Source: Mesorhizobium sp. WSM4311 (lineage in GTDB: Bacteria; Pseudomonadota; Alphaproteobacteria; Rhizobiales; Rhizobiaceae). Taken from it: DNA of 64,000 bases. The DNA is taken from NCBI RefSeq assembly GCF_002295115.1, contig NZ_NSFV01000006.1:380386-444385 (forward strand), in the 5' to 3' direction. Positions 27,505 through 36,274 of this stretch are shown in pieces. How positions within the stretch are numbered: the stretch's first letter is position 1; each line of letters starts with the position of its first letter. Below the pieces are notes generated by a model. The model was given only the letters and a program-made list of their open reading frames with translations. It was not told where the DNA came from and did no database searches. Made by a program: the position numbers and the translations under genes.

Positions 27505-28596
27505 ATGCTGCAGAGATCCGGATTGCCGCCCTGCCGGTCAACCGACGGCGACGCCGCGCCGAAGAACGGGGCGCAAAGCGCGGCCGGGCACGCCGCACTG
27601 ACCTATGTCAGCGATGCCGAGCCCGGTATACGCCGGCTAAAGACAGGCAAGGGATTTTCCTACAAGGGGCCGGACGGGAAAGCGGTCTCCCCTGCCGCCA
27701 GGGCGCGTATCGAGGCGATCGTCATCCCGCCGGCCTGGACGGATGTCTGGATCTCGCCTGATGCCGACGGGCACATCCAGGCGACTGGCAGGGACCAGCG
27801 GGGGCGCAAGCAGTATCGTTATCATCCGCAATGGGCCGAAGAACGCGACGGTGCCAAATATTCGAGCCTCGTTGCCTTCGCCGAGAGCTTGGCCAGCCTG
27901 AGGCGCACGATAGACAGCGATTTGCGCCGCCACGGCCTGCCGTTCGAGCGCGTCGTCGCCGCGGTCGTCTGGCTGCTCGACAACACGATGATCCGCGTCG
28001 GCAATGCCGCCTATGCGCGAGACAACAAGAGCTTCGGCCTGACGACGTTGCGCGACCGTCATGTCGATATCAAGGGATCGAGGCTGCGCTTCGCCTTCGA
28101 GGGCAAGTCCGGCAAGGAATGGAAACTGAAGCTGGTCGATCGCCGTATCGCCGGCATCGTGCGGGGTGCGCAGGACCTGCCGGGCCAGAAACTGTTCCAG
28201 TATCTCGACGAGGAAGGCAACAGACGCCCGATCCACTCCGACGACGTCAACCGCTACATCAGGGATGCCGCCGGCGATGCGTTCAGCTCCAAGCATTTTC
28301 GCACCTGGGGCGGCACCATCCATGCCGCGTCGCTGTTTGCGCAGACGGAGCTGCCCGAAACCCAGGCCCAGCAAAAGCGGGTGATGAACAGCGTCATCGA
28401 CAAGGTGGCCGAGCGGCTGGGGAACACGCGCGCCGTCTGCCGCAAATGCTATATTCATCCGCTGGTTTTCGAGGCCTGGTCGCAGGGACGGCTGCTGGCA
28501 GAAATGGCGGAAGCCAACAAGCGCAAGCGGCCGATCGAGGGTCTCGATGACGAGGAAGCGATCGTGCTGAGATGGTTGAAGTCGCATCAACGCTGA
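27505..28596 (+). CDS. DNA topoisomerase IB (poxvirus type)
   Basis: The 363-residue protein is a bacterial type IB topoisomerase. It has the N-terminal beta domain (RRLKTGKGFSYKGPDG, then IVIPPAWTDVWISPDADGHI) and the catalytic domain with the Arg/Lys/His residues of the tyrosine-recombinase fold. The nucleophile is probably Tyr316 in CRKCYIHPLVFEAW. It relaxes supercoils through a 3'-phosphotyrosine intermediate. Start chosen at the ATG 27505, preceded by GGAG. Single-gene unit. Confidence 0.9.
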   Translation: MLQRSGLPPCRSTDGDAAPKNGAQSAAGHAALTYVSDAEPGIRRLKTGKGFSYKGPDGKAVSPAARARIEAIVIPPAWTDVWISPDADGHIQATGRDQRGRKQYRYHPQWAEERDGAKYSSLVAFAESLASLRRTIDSDLRRHGLPFERVVAAVVWLLDNTMIRVGNAAYARDNKSFGLTTLRDRHVDIKGSRLRFAFEGKSGKEWKLKLVDRRIAGIVRGAQDLPGQKLFQYLDEEGNRRPIHSDDVNRYIRDAAGDAFSSKHFRTWGGTIHAASLFAQTELPETQAQQKRVMNSVIDKVAERLGNTRAVCRKCYIHPLVFEAWSQGRLLAEMAEANKRKRPIEGLDDEEAIVLRWLKSHQR

Positions 28597-28632
28597 CTGG
28601 CGGCGATTGACGGTCGCTCAATCCGTCTTTTT

Positions 28633-28657
28633 TGTCGACGTCGTGTCGGGATCGGTC
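28633..28657 (+). promoter_or_regulatory. Candidate ECF-type promoter upstream of the DGPF/sigma pair
   Basis: TGTCGA at 28633-28638, followed about 14 bases later by CGGTC, lies 40-60 bp before the DGPF gene. ECF42 sigma factors are reported to favour a TGTCGA -35 element, so this may be an autoregulated promoter. The -10 assignment is uncertain. Confidence 0.35.
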
Positions 28658-28694
28658 ATACTGTTTCGTCCTTTGATACAGAAAAGGACCAGCC

Positions 28695-29069
28695 ATGCTC
28701 TACGCCATACTCTGCTATGCCTCCGAAGACGTCGTCAGCTCCTGGAGCAAGGCGCAGGACGACGAAGTCATGGCCAATCTCCTCAACGTTCAGGACAAGT
28801 ACGCCAAGGCTGGCCGACTTGGCCCGGTGGCGCGGCTTTTGCCGACGACGGCGGCGACGACGCTGCGGAAAGTGAAAGGCGAATCGGTCGTCATCGACGG
28901 GCCCTTCGCCGAGACCAAGGAGCAGTTCCTAGGTTTCTACACCCTCGACTGCGCCGATCTCGACGAGGCCGTCGAATTCGCCCGTGAGCTCTCCGAGGTC
29001 AACCCGAGCGGCGGCTCCTATGAGATCCGGCCGGTCTCGGTGTTCAATCCCACCGGTGTTGCCGTATGA
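28695..29069 (+). CDS. YciI/DGPF-domain protein, partner of ECF sigma factor
   Basis: This 124-residue ferredoxin-fold protein of the YCII-related type carries the namesake motif VVIDGPFAETKEQFLGFYTL (about residues 59-78). Proteins of this type are recurrent partners of ECF42 sigma factors and are thought to be targets or sensors, with unknown chemistry. AAAAGGA precedes the ATG, and the stop overlaps the sigma factor start (ATGA). Confidence 0.88.
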   Translation: MLYAILCYASEDVVSSWSKAQDDEVMANLLNVQDKYAKAGRLGPVARLLPTTAATTLRKVKGESVVIDGPFAETKEQFLGFYTLDCADLDEAVEFARELSEVNPSGGSYEIRPVSVFNPTGVAV

Positions 29070-30340
29070 CCGAACTTGCCTGGATCAGCTCCGCGATCAG
29101 CGCCGCCCGCCCGCAGGCAATGGGCGCGCTGCTGCGCTATTTCCGCGATCTCGATACGGCGGAGGAAGCTTTCCAGGATGCCTGTCTCAGGGCGTTGAAG
29201 AACTGGCCGCAGAATGGGCCGCCGCGCGACCCGGCGGCGTGGCTGATCTTCGTCGGCCGCAACAGCGGCATCGACGCGGTGCGCAAGCGCGCCAAGCAGG
29301 CGCCGATGCCGGAAGAGGACCAGATCTCCGATCTGGAGGATGCCGAGAGCGACATCGCCGAGCGGCTGGACGGCGCGCACTATCGCGACGACATCTTGCG
29401 GCTGCTGTTCATCTGCTGCCATCCGGACCTTCCGGCAACGCAGCAGATCGCGGTCGCGCTGCGCATCGTCTCCGGTCTGACCGTCAAGCAGATCGCTCGC
29501 GCCTTCCTGGTCGGCGAGAGCGCCATGGAGCAGCGCATCACCCGCGCCAAGGCGCGCATCGCCGACGCCGGTGTGCCGTTCGAGACGCCGGGCGCTGTCG
29601 AGCGCTCCGAGCGCCTCGCCGCGGTGGCGGCGATGGTCTACCTGATCTTCAACGAAGGCTATTCGACCAACAGCGGCGAGGCGCCGGCCCGCGCGCCGCT
29701 GTGCGAGGAGGCGATCCGGCTTGCCCGGCTGTTGCTGCGGCTGTTCCAGACCGAGCCGGAGATCATGGGGCTGACGGCGCTGCTTTTGCTGCAACATGCG
29801 CGCGCGCCGGCCCGCTTCGACGAAGACGGCGAGATCGTGCTGCTGGAGGACCAGGATCGCGGCCTGTGGAGCCGCAAGATGATCGACGAGGGGCTGGCGC
29901 TGGTCGACAAGGCGTTGCGCCATCGCAAGCCCGGTCCCTATCAGGTGCAGGCGGCAATCGCCGCTTTGCATGCCCGGGCAGAAAAGGCCGAGGACACCGA
30001 CTGGGTGGAGATCGACCTGCTCTACGGCCTGCTCGAACAAATGCAGCCGTCGCCCGTCATCACGCTCAACCGCGCGGTGGCGGTCTCGAAAATACGCGGC
30101 CCGGAAGCCGCCCTCGCGATGATCGAGCCGCTGGAAGAAAGGCTTTCCGGCTATTTCCACTTCTTCGGCCTCAAGGGCGGACTGCTGATGCAACTCGACC
30201 GGGGTGAGGAGGCGCGGGTTGCCTTCGACCGCGCCATCGCGCTGGCCAACACGGCGGCGGAAGCGGCCCATATCCGCATGCATATCGACCGTTTGATGAA
30301 AGACGGCGCCGTGCGCGTGCCGGCGAAAAAGGCCAACTGA
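29066..30340 (+). CDS. RNA polymerase sigma factor, ECF42-like with TPR-type C-terminal extension
   Basis: The 424-residue protein has ECF sigma regions 2 and 4 at the N-terminus (ALLRYFRDLDTAEEAFQDAC and TVKQIARAFLVGESAMEQRI, about residues 20-165). A long helical extension of about 230 residues follows (from about 190, SERLAAVAAMVYLIFNEGYS), as in the ECF42 group. No anti-sigma factor gene is adjacent; the extension is thought to regulate the sigma activity itself. It is translationally coupled to the DGPF gene. Confidence 0.9.
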   Translation: MTELAWISSAISAARPQAMGALLRYFRDLDTAEEAFQDACLRALKNWPQNGPPRDPAAWLIFVGRNSGIDAVRKRAKQAPMPEEDQISDLEDAESDIAERLDGAHYRDDILRLLFICCHPDLPATQQIAVALRIVSGLTVKQIARAFLVGESAMEQRITRAKARIADAGVPFETPGAVERSERLAAVAAMVYLIFNEGYSTNSGEAPARAPLCEEAIRLARLLLRLFQTEPEIMGLTALLLLQHARAPARFDEDGEIVLLEDQDRGLWSRKMIDEGLALVDKALRHRKPGPYQVQAAIAALHARAEKAEDTDWVEIDLLYGLLEQMQPSPVITLNRAVAVSKIRGPEAALAMIEPLEERLSGYFHFFGLKGGLLMQLDRGEEARVAFDRAIALANTAAEAAHIRMHIDRLMKDGAVRVPAKKAN

Positions 30341-30527
30341 GCCGCGTTTGCCCATCTGGCTCAATCGTGTCGCCCGGGCTTAGACCATGCCGGGGTGGCG
30401 ATTTTCCCTTGAAACGAGTAAGGCCACGCCATGACTGTGCCCGAAGTGCCTTTTCGGCACGCGGGCGAATGGTGCGAGGCTTTGATCCGACGCCAGATGA
30501 TGACGACGGGATCTGAAAGGGACAAAA

Positions 30528-32042
30528 ATGACCATTGCGAAGGAAACGGCCGAGCTTCTGGCGAAACTGGGTGTAGCCAAGGACGCGCTTGCCGGCGGCG
30601 ACCTCATCGTGCGCAGCCCGGTGACGGGCGAACAGATCGCGGCGCTGAAGACCATCTCGCCGGCCGACGCGGCAAAGACCATCGATGCCGCGCACAAGGC
30701 GTTCCAGTCCTGGAGGCTGGTGCCCGGTCCGAAGCGCGGCGAACTGGTAAGGCTGCTCGGCGAGGAATTGCGTGCGCACAAGGCCGAACTTGGCCGGCTG
30801 GTGTCGATCGAGGTCGGCAAGATCCCATCCGAGGGGCTCGGCGAAGTGCAGGAGATGATCGACATCTGCGATTTCGCCGTCGGTCTGTCCCGGCAATTGT
30901 ACGGTCTGACCATCGCTACCGAGCGTCCGGGCCATCGCATGATGGAAACCTGGCATCCGCTCGGCGTCGTCGGCGTCATTTCCGCCTTCAACTTCCCGGT
31001 CGCGGTGTGGTCGTGGAATGCGGCACTGGCACTGGTCTGCGGTGACGCGGTGGTGTGGAAGCCATCGGAGAAGACGCCGCTGACCGCACTTGCCTGCGAA
31101 GCGATCTTCAAGCGCGCGGTCAAGCGTTTCGGCGCCGACGCGCCGCAGGGGCTGGCGCCGGTGCTGATCGGCGACCGCGCCGTCGGCGAAATCCTGGTCG
31201 ACCATCCCAAGGTGCCGCTGGTTTCGGCGACCGGCTCGACCCGCATGGGCCGCGACGTCGGTCCGCGCCTGGCCAAGCGCTTCGCGCGCGCGGTACTGGA
31301 ACTCGGCGGCAACAATGCCGGCATTGTCTGCCCGACCGCCGATCTCGACATGGCGCTGCGCGCCATCGCGTTCGGCGCCATGGGCACGGCCGGCCAGCGC
31401 TGCACGACGCTGCGGCGCCTGTTCGTGCATGAGAGCGTCTACGATGCCTTGGTGCCGCGCCTGAAGAAGGCCTATCAGAGCGTCTCGGTCGGCAATCCGC
31501 TGGAGACCTCTTCGCTGGTCGGGCCGCTGATCGACAAGGCGGCTTTCGATGCCATGCAGAAGGCGCTGAAGGAAGCCACCGCCCATGGCGGCAAGGTGAC
31601 CGGCGGCGCGCGCGTCGAGAACGGCCACCCGGACGCCTACTACGTGCACCCGGCGCTGGTCGAAATGCCGAAGCAGGTGTCGCCGGTGACAGAAGAGACC
31701 TTCGCGCCGATCCTCTATGTGATGAAATATTCGGATTTCGACGCCGTGCTCGACGAACACAATGCGGTGGGTGCGGGCCTGTCGTCGTCGATCTTCACCC
31801 GTGATCTGCAGGAATCGGAGCGTTTCCTCGGTGTCGACGGTTCGGACTGCGGCATCGCCAATGTCAATATCGGCACGTCGGGCGCCGAGATCGGCGGTGC
31901 CTTCGGCGGCGAAAAGGAGACCGGCGGCGGCCGCGAGAGCGGCTCGGATGCGTGGAAGGCCTACATGCGGCGCGCCACCAACACGGTGAACTATTCCAAG
32001 GCGCTGCCGCTTGCCCAGGGTGTTTCGTTCGACATCGACTGA
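30528..32042 (+). CDS. ALDH7-type aldehyde dehydrogenase (aminoadipate-semialdehyde/piperideine-6-carboxylate)
   Basis: The 504-residue NAD(P)-dependent aldehyde dehydrogenase most resembles the ALDH7/antiquitin branch. Catalytic Cys292 is in GTAGQRCTTLRRLF and general base Glu258 is in LELGGNNAG; FNFPVAVWSWNAALAL is typical of the branch. It would oxidise alpha-aminoadipate semialdehyde to aminoadipate in lysine breakdown, complementing gcdH at 18331. The branch assignment is by motif recognition only. GGGATCTGAAAGG precedes the ATG. Confidence 0.82.
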   Translation: MTIAKETAELLAKLGVAKDALAGGDLIVRSPVTGEQIAALKTISPADAAKTIDAAHKAFQSWRLVPGPKRGELVRLLGEELRAHKAELGRLVSIEVGKIPSEGLGEVQEMIDICDFAVGLSRQLYGLTIATERPGHRMMETWHPLGVVGVISAFNFPVAVWSWNAALALVCGDAVVWKPSEKTPLTALACEAIFKRAVKRFGADAPQGLAPVLIGDRAVGEILVDHPKVPLVSATGSTRMGRDVGPRLAKRFARAVLELGGNNAGIVCPTADLDMALRAIAFGAMGTAGQRCTTLRRLFVHESVYDALVPRLKKAYQSVSVGNPLETSSLVGPLIDKAAFDAMQKALKEATAHGGKVTGGARVENGHPDAYYVHPALVEMPKQVSPVTEETFAPILYVMKYSDFDAVLDEHNAVGAGLSSSIFTRDLQESERFLGVDGSDCGIANVNIGTSGAEIGGAFGGEKETGGGRESGSDAWKAYMRRATNTVNYSKALPLAQGVSFDID

Positions 32043-32154
32043 GAACGCCGAGGTCTGCCCAAGATCAGTGTCGGTGATGCTCGGCGAGCGTCAATCGACA
32101 CAGGGCAATCCGCCTCACGCGTTCCCCAAAATCGGCCCCTGTGCAGGGCGCTGC

Positions 32155-33042
32155 TCAGTCACCGCCTTGCGGTGGCGGGAAACAAGCCTTGAAGGCGTTG
32201 TCGACGACAGCCAGCTTGGCGGCCTGCACGGTCATGTATTCCTCGTAGAACCCGTGCGACACCCACATCACCGAATGGCCGCGTTGGCCAAGCCAGCCAA
32301 TGCTGCCGAGTTCCTCGGCAGTGCGCAGTTTGCGGCCGAGATGGGTCCGCGACAGCTTGAGCCATTTGGCGAAATCGCCGATCGAAACGACGCTGGTCGG
32401 AATCCGCTCCAGGCCGGCATGATCCGGATCGATGCCGGACATCAGCCAGTCCATGACGATACCGCCATTGTTAAGCCAGATGAAAAGGGAAAAGGTCTGG
32501 TTGGGTTCGCGCACCGGCTTTGAGGCCAGCAGGCCGTTAGCGATCAGTGGCTGCAGCGTGGCAAGCATGTCGGGCCGTTCCAGATATCTACCCAGCCGGT
32601 CGCCGCCATCGATATGGTCAAGCGTGCGCAGATGGGCGGTCACCCAGCCGGTGAACCTCTCGATGGTGGCGGCCGTCGGTTGCAGGGGATGCGTGCGGCC
32701 GTCCCCACCCGCCACATACTCGGCGATGTTGTAGTGCAGCATCTCCTTGATGAAAGCATCCGCCGTATTGCGGCTGGCCACGGCGTTCTTGTGCACGACC
32801 TCGGTGAAACGCGAGACGGTCAACTCCTTGCGGCGGTCGTTCGGGTCCCGCCGGAAATGCATGGAAAGGCCGACATGAGCCATCAGCCAACGCTGCTGCG
32901 TGGCAAAGATGGAAGCCAGTCGCGGGGTTTCCTCATAGATTCGGATCAGGGACTGCGACTGTTCCTGTACGTAGCGGTGCAAGGCCGGATGGGCGGCTAT
33001 GTCTTCCAGATTCAGCGCGGATCTCCCGATCTCTTGAATCAA
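32155..33042 (-). CDS. Hypothetical protein with possible C-terminal helix-turn-helix
   Basis: I do not recognise this 295-residue protein. It is soluble and mostly helical. Near residue 215 the stretch SIGDFAKWLKLSRTHLGRKL reads like a helix-turn-helix of a winged-helix regulator, so a transcriptional role is possible. It starts with TTG at 33042, the only start after an in-frame TAG, with no strong ribosome site. It is convergent with the ALDH7 gene and lies downstream of nasA on the same strand, separated by 371 bp. Confidence 0.65.
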   Translation of the reverse strand: MIQEIGRSALNLEDIAAHPALHRYVQEQSQSLIRIYEETPRLASIFATQQRWLMAHVGLSMHFRRDPNDRRKELTVSRFTEVVHKNAVASRNTADAFIKEMLHYNIAEYVAGGDGRTHPLQPTAATIERFTGWVTAHLRTLDHIDGGDRLGRYLERPDMLATLQPLIANGLLASKPVREPNQTFSLFIWLNNGGIVMDWLMSGIDPDHAGLERIPTSVVSIGDFAKWLKLSRTHLGRKLRTAEELGSIGWLGQRGHSVMWVSHGFYEEYMTVQAAKLAVVDNAFKACFPPPQGGD

Positions 33043-33413
33043 CTCGGATAGTTGCGTTCCCTATTTTTCAGCCTTCAACACTTGTGTCCAGACGTACCAT
33101 TTGCGGACAACAGGGCCAGCCGAGGCATGGATCGAGAGTGGCGGGTTCGTGGTTCAGTCCGCTAACTGATTGCTATGGCTTGGAAAACCTCTCGCAACGA
33201 TAGCCAGGCGAACGGCTGCCCGTTGAAGGGCGACCTGTGCGTCCTGGCCCTCCTTGAAATTCACCTGGATGAGCGGGTAGGTGACCATTTCTAATTGCTG
33301 GTCCACGGTGGCATCACCCCATCCACCAATATGGTCGAAGCCTGAAGTCGAATTAACAGTTGGTCAGGTTTGGCGTGGCCTCGCGGACAGCTCAAATCAT
33401 ACAGGATTGCGGC
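33043..33413. other. Intergenic stretch between nasA and the hypothetical gene
   Basis: These 371 bases are less GC-rich than the neighbours. Apart from a short minus-strand frame listed separately, I see no gene, no clear terminator after nasA and no promoter I can defend. Confidence 0.5.
33154..33306 (-). CDS. Possible short coding frame or gene remnant
   Basis: A 50-codon minus-strand frame starts with GTG at 33306 (or ATG at 33288, 44 codons) and is open without a start codon back to about 33363. The peptide (for example YPLIQVNFKEGQDAQVALQR) looks protein-like rather than random, but there is no ribosome site, and the upstream open stretch without a start suggests the tail of a decayed gene. 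Confidence 0.25.
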   Translation of the reverse strand: MDQQLEMVTYPLIQVNFKEGQDAQVALQRAAVRLAIVARGFPSHSNQLAD

Positions 33414-36272
33414 TCACTCGGCCGCTTGAACGCGGCCAGCCTGGATGAGGGCGCGGATCTCGGACCGGCAGGAGCCGCAATTGGTGCCGGCCTTCAGCGC
33501 GCCGCCGATGGCTTCGACAGTGGTGCAGCCGGCCATCACCGCGGCCACGATCTGGTTGGCCCCGACGTTGAAGCAGGAACAGACGGTGGCGCCGGCATCC
33601 GGCCGTTCGGCACCGGCGCGGCCGGCGACGATCCTGAAGCGCTCGGGCTGGCTGGCGTGGACCTCTTCGAGCTGTTCGGCCGCCCAGCCGCGCGACACCG
33701 CAACCGGGCCCCGGGCGACGAACAAAGCACCCGTGAGGTGCTCACCGTCGAAGGCAGCGATGCGGTGCTGGCCGGCGTCGCGGTCGTGATAGGCAAGCAT
33801 TTCGGCCGAAGGAGCCTCGAAAAGCGAGCCGGCGAAGGCTGTCCAGTCCGCGTCGTCGTCGGCAAAGGCAAGCTCGACCCGCCATCCGCCCCTGCAACGA
33901 GCGACCGCCCAATAGTCAGCAGCAATCGCCTCGGGACGGCGGCGCATCACGGCGAAACCAAAGGCCTTTGCGGCAAATTTCTCGATACGGGCCGCGACAT
34001 GTTTCAACGCCGGCTGACCTGAAACCGGATCGATGAGCGGTGCGGTCAATGCGTCGAGCCGGCCTTTTGCCGCGAACTGATCGGTCCAGTGCATCGGCGC
34101 GAAGACGCTGCCTTGGCGCTGGCGTGACGTGATCAAGGCGCGGACCAGTACGTCGCCACGCGGGCTGGAGATCCGCACGATGTCGGCGTCGCCGATGCCG
34201 TGGTGCTGCGCGTCCACGGGATGGATTTCGACAAAGGGCTCGGCGATGTGCTGGGACAGACGCGGGCTTTTGCCGGTGCGCGTCATGGTGTGCCAGTGGT
34301 CGCGGATGCGGCCGGTGTTGAGGATGAGCGGGAAGTCGGCGGCGGTGCGGGTTTCCGTGGTGGCGCGGATGGCGATGAAGCGGGCTTTACGGTCGGGTGT
34401 GTAGAAGTGGCCGTTGGCGAAGAAACGCGCGGGTTGCTGCTCCGTCGTGCTGTTCGCTTGTTGCGAATGTCGAGCTTGATCGCCCCCCTCTGTCCTGCCG
34501 GACATCTCCCCTTCAGGGAGGGGGATAGGCAGCTTCGACGCTGGCTCTCCCGTTGCAACCTTGGAGATTGACGAAAGCCGGGACAACAGCTGATCTCGCC
34601 CCTTGAGGAGATGGCCGGCCGGCCAGAGGGGGGTGCCTTGGCTCGGCGCTGGCCATTGGAAAGGCTCAAGCGCTGCATAGGTCTCATCATCGACACTTGC
34701 ATAAGCGCCAATATCGAAATCCCGCGCACCGTCATTCTCGAACCCGGACAGGGCGGCATGCTCGCCAAAAATTTCCGCCGGCGTCTCATGCCCGAACGCC
34801 TCGGCAAGACCCATCCGCCGCGCCACCTCCGCGATGATCCACCAGTCGGGCCTCGCCTCGCCGGGCGCCGCCAGAAACGACCGCTGGCGCGAGATGCGGC
34901 GCTCCGAATTGGTGACGGTGCCGTCCTTTTCGCCCCAGGCGGCGGCGGGCAGCCTGACATGGGCATGATGCACCGTGTCCGTGCTGGCCAGCACGTCCGA
35001 AACCACAACGAACGGGCAAGCCTTGATTGCCGCTTCGACGGCGTCTGCGTCCGGCATCGAATCGACCGGGTTGGTGGCCATGATCCACAGCGCCTTGATG
35101 CGCCCGTCGGCCACGGCTTGAAACATCTCGACGGCCTTCAGCCCGGGTTTTTGCGCGATGTCGGGCGCATTCCAGAAGCGCTGGACGCGATCGCGGTGTT
35201 CGGGATTTTCGATCTCCATATGGGCAGCGAGCATGTTGGCCATGCCGCCGACCTCGCGACCGCCCATGGCGTTGGGTTGGCCGGTCACCGAGAACGGGCC
35301 GGTTCCCGGTTTGCCTATGCGGCCGGTGGCGAGATGGCAGTTGATGATGGCGTTGACCTTGTCGGTGCCGGACGACGACTGGTTCACGCCCTGGCTGTAA
35401 ACGGTCACCGTCTTCGCGGTCGCGGCGAACAGGCTGTAGAAGCGGGCAAGCTCGTCTTCGCTCAGGCCTGTTGCGGTGGCAACACTGGTGAGATCGAGCG
35501 CCGATGCTGCAAAAAGAGCTTGTCCGAAGCCGGTCGTATGCTCTGTGATATAGGCGCGGTCGAGCGCATTGTGCTGGCCGAGCCAGGCGAGCAGGCCGGT
35601 GAACAGGGCGACGTCGCCATCGGGCGCGATCGCCAGATGCATGTCGGCGATATCAGATGTCATGGTGCGGCGCGGATCGACCAGCACGATCTTCATCTCC
35701 GGCCGCTTTTCCCGGGCCGCCGCGATGCGCTGGTAGAGCACGGGATGACACCAGGCGAGGTTGGAGCCGACCAGCACGATCAGGTCGGCGCGTTCCAGAT
35801 CCTCATAGGTTCCCGGCACCGTGTCGGAGCCGAAGGCGCGGCGGTGGCCGGCGACGGACGAGGCCATGCACAGGCGCGAATTGGTGTCGATGTTGGCCGA
35901 GCCGATGAAGCCCTTCATCAGCTTGTTGGCGAGGTAGTAATCCTCGGTCAGCAGTTGCCCCGAGACATAGAAGGCGACCGCATCCGGTCCGTGCTCGGCA
36001 ATGGTCCGCGAGAAAGTCGAAGCGACGATGTCGAGCGCCTCGTTCCAGCCTGTCCGGCGGCCGTGGATTTCGGGATGAAGCAGCCTGCCGTCGAGACCGA
36101 TAGTCTCGGCCAGGGCGGAACCCTTGGAGCAGAGCCGGCCGAAATTCGCGGGATGATCGGGGTCGCCGCGGACAGACACCTGCCCGTCCGCGGCGACTTT
36201 CGCCAGCACGCCGCAGCCCACCCCGCAATAGGGGCAAGTGGTCCTCACCTCGCGTGCTGCGTCGATCTCCAT
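33414..36272 (-). CDS. nasA: Assimilatory nitrate reductase catalytic subunit, with in-frame repeat insertion
   Basis: The 952-residue molybdopterin oxidoreductase reduces nitrate to nitrite in the cytoplasm. It has an N-terminal 4Fe-4S motif (CPYCGVGCGVL, about residues 13-23), the molybdopterin domains (GSANIDTNSRLCMASSVAGH), a dinucleotide-binding region near NTGRIRDHWHTMTRTGKSPR, and a C-terminal BFD-type 2Fe-2S domain (VCSCFNVGANQIVAAVMAGC, then CGSCRSEI). It is longer than the usual 870-900 residues because about residues 546-598 are encoded by a palindromic repeat element (34481-34636) that preserves the frame. It is the last gene of the narK-nirB-nirD-nasA run, 2 bp after nirD and without a strong ribosome site, so it is probably coupled. 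Confidence 0.92.
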   Translation of the reverse strand: MEIDAAREVRTTCPYCGVGCGVLAKVAADGQVSVRGDPDHPANFGRLCSKGSALAETIGLDGRLLHPEIHGRRTGWNEALDIVASTFSRTIAEHGPDAVAFYVSGQLLTEDYYLANKLMKGFIGSANIDTNSRLCMASSVAGHRRAFGSDTVPGTYEDLERADLIVLVGSNLAWCHPVLYQRIAAAREKRPEMKIVLVDPRRTMTSDIADMHLAIAPDGDVALFTGLLAWLGQHNALDRAYITEHTTGFGQALFAASALDLTSVATATGLSEDELARFYSLFAATAKTVTVYSQGVNQSSSGTDKVNAIINCHLATGRIGKPGTGPFSVTGQPNAMGGREVGGMANMLAAHMEIENPEHRDRVQRFWNAPDIAQKPGLKAVEMFQAVADGRIKALWIMATNPVDSMPDADAVEAAIKACPFVVVSDVLASTDTVHHAHVRLPAAAWGEKDGTVTNSERRISRQRSFLAAPGEARPDWWIIAEVARRMGLAEAFGHETPAEIFGEHAALSGFENDGARDFDIGAYASVDDETYAALEPFQWPAPSQGTPLWPAGHLLKGRDQLLSRLSSISKVATGEPASKLPIPLPEGEMSGRTEGGDQARHSQQANSTTEQQPARFFANGHFYTPDRKARFIAIRATTETRTAADFPLILNTGRIRDHWHTMTRTGKSPRLSQHIAEPFVEIHPVDAQHHGIGDADIVRISSPRGDVLVRALITSRQRQGSVFAPMHWTDQFAAKGRLDALTAPLIDPVSGQPALKHVAARIEKFAAKAFGFAVMRRRPEAIAADYWAVARCRGGWRVELAFADDDADWTAFAGSLFEAPSAEMLAYHDRDAGQHRIAAFDGEHLTGALFVARGPVAVSRGWAAEQLEEVHASQPERFRIVAGRAGAERPDAGATVCSCFNVGANQIVAAVMAGCTTVEAIGGALKAGTNCGSCRSEIRALIQAGRVQAAE
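34481..34636. repeat. Palindromic repeat element, copy A, inside nasA
   Basis: This is a 156-bp element whose ends are imperfect inverted repeats of about 40 bases. The left arm begins near CCCCCCTCTGTCCTGCCGG and the right arm ends in GGCCAGAGGGGGGTGC. It is clearly homologous to the copy at 36639-36798. It holds no stop codon in the nasA frame and its length is exactly 52 codons, so nasA reads through it. The MITE-like, non-autonomous architecture is inferred from two copies only. Confidence 0.85.
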
Positions 36273-36274
36273 GG

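Noticed and set aside
34481..34636. Sequencing or assembly artefact explaining the foreign segment in nasA
   Set aside because: The frame is preserved on both sides, and the segment differs at many bases from the other copy, so it is not a misassembled duplicate. It is better read as a real insertion.
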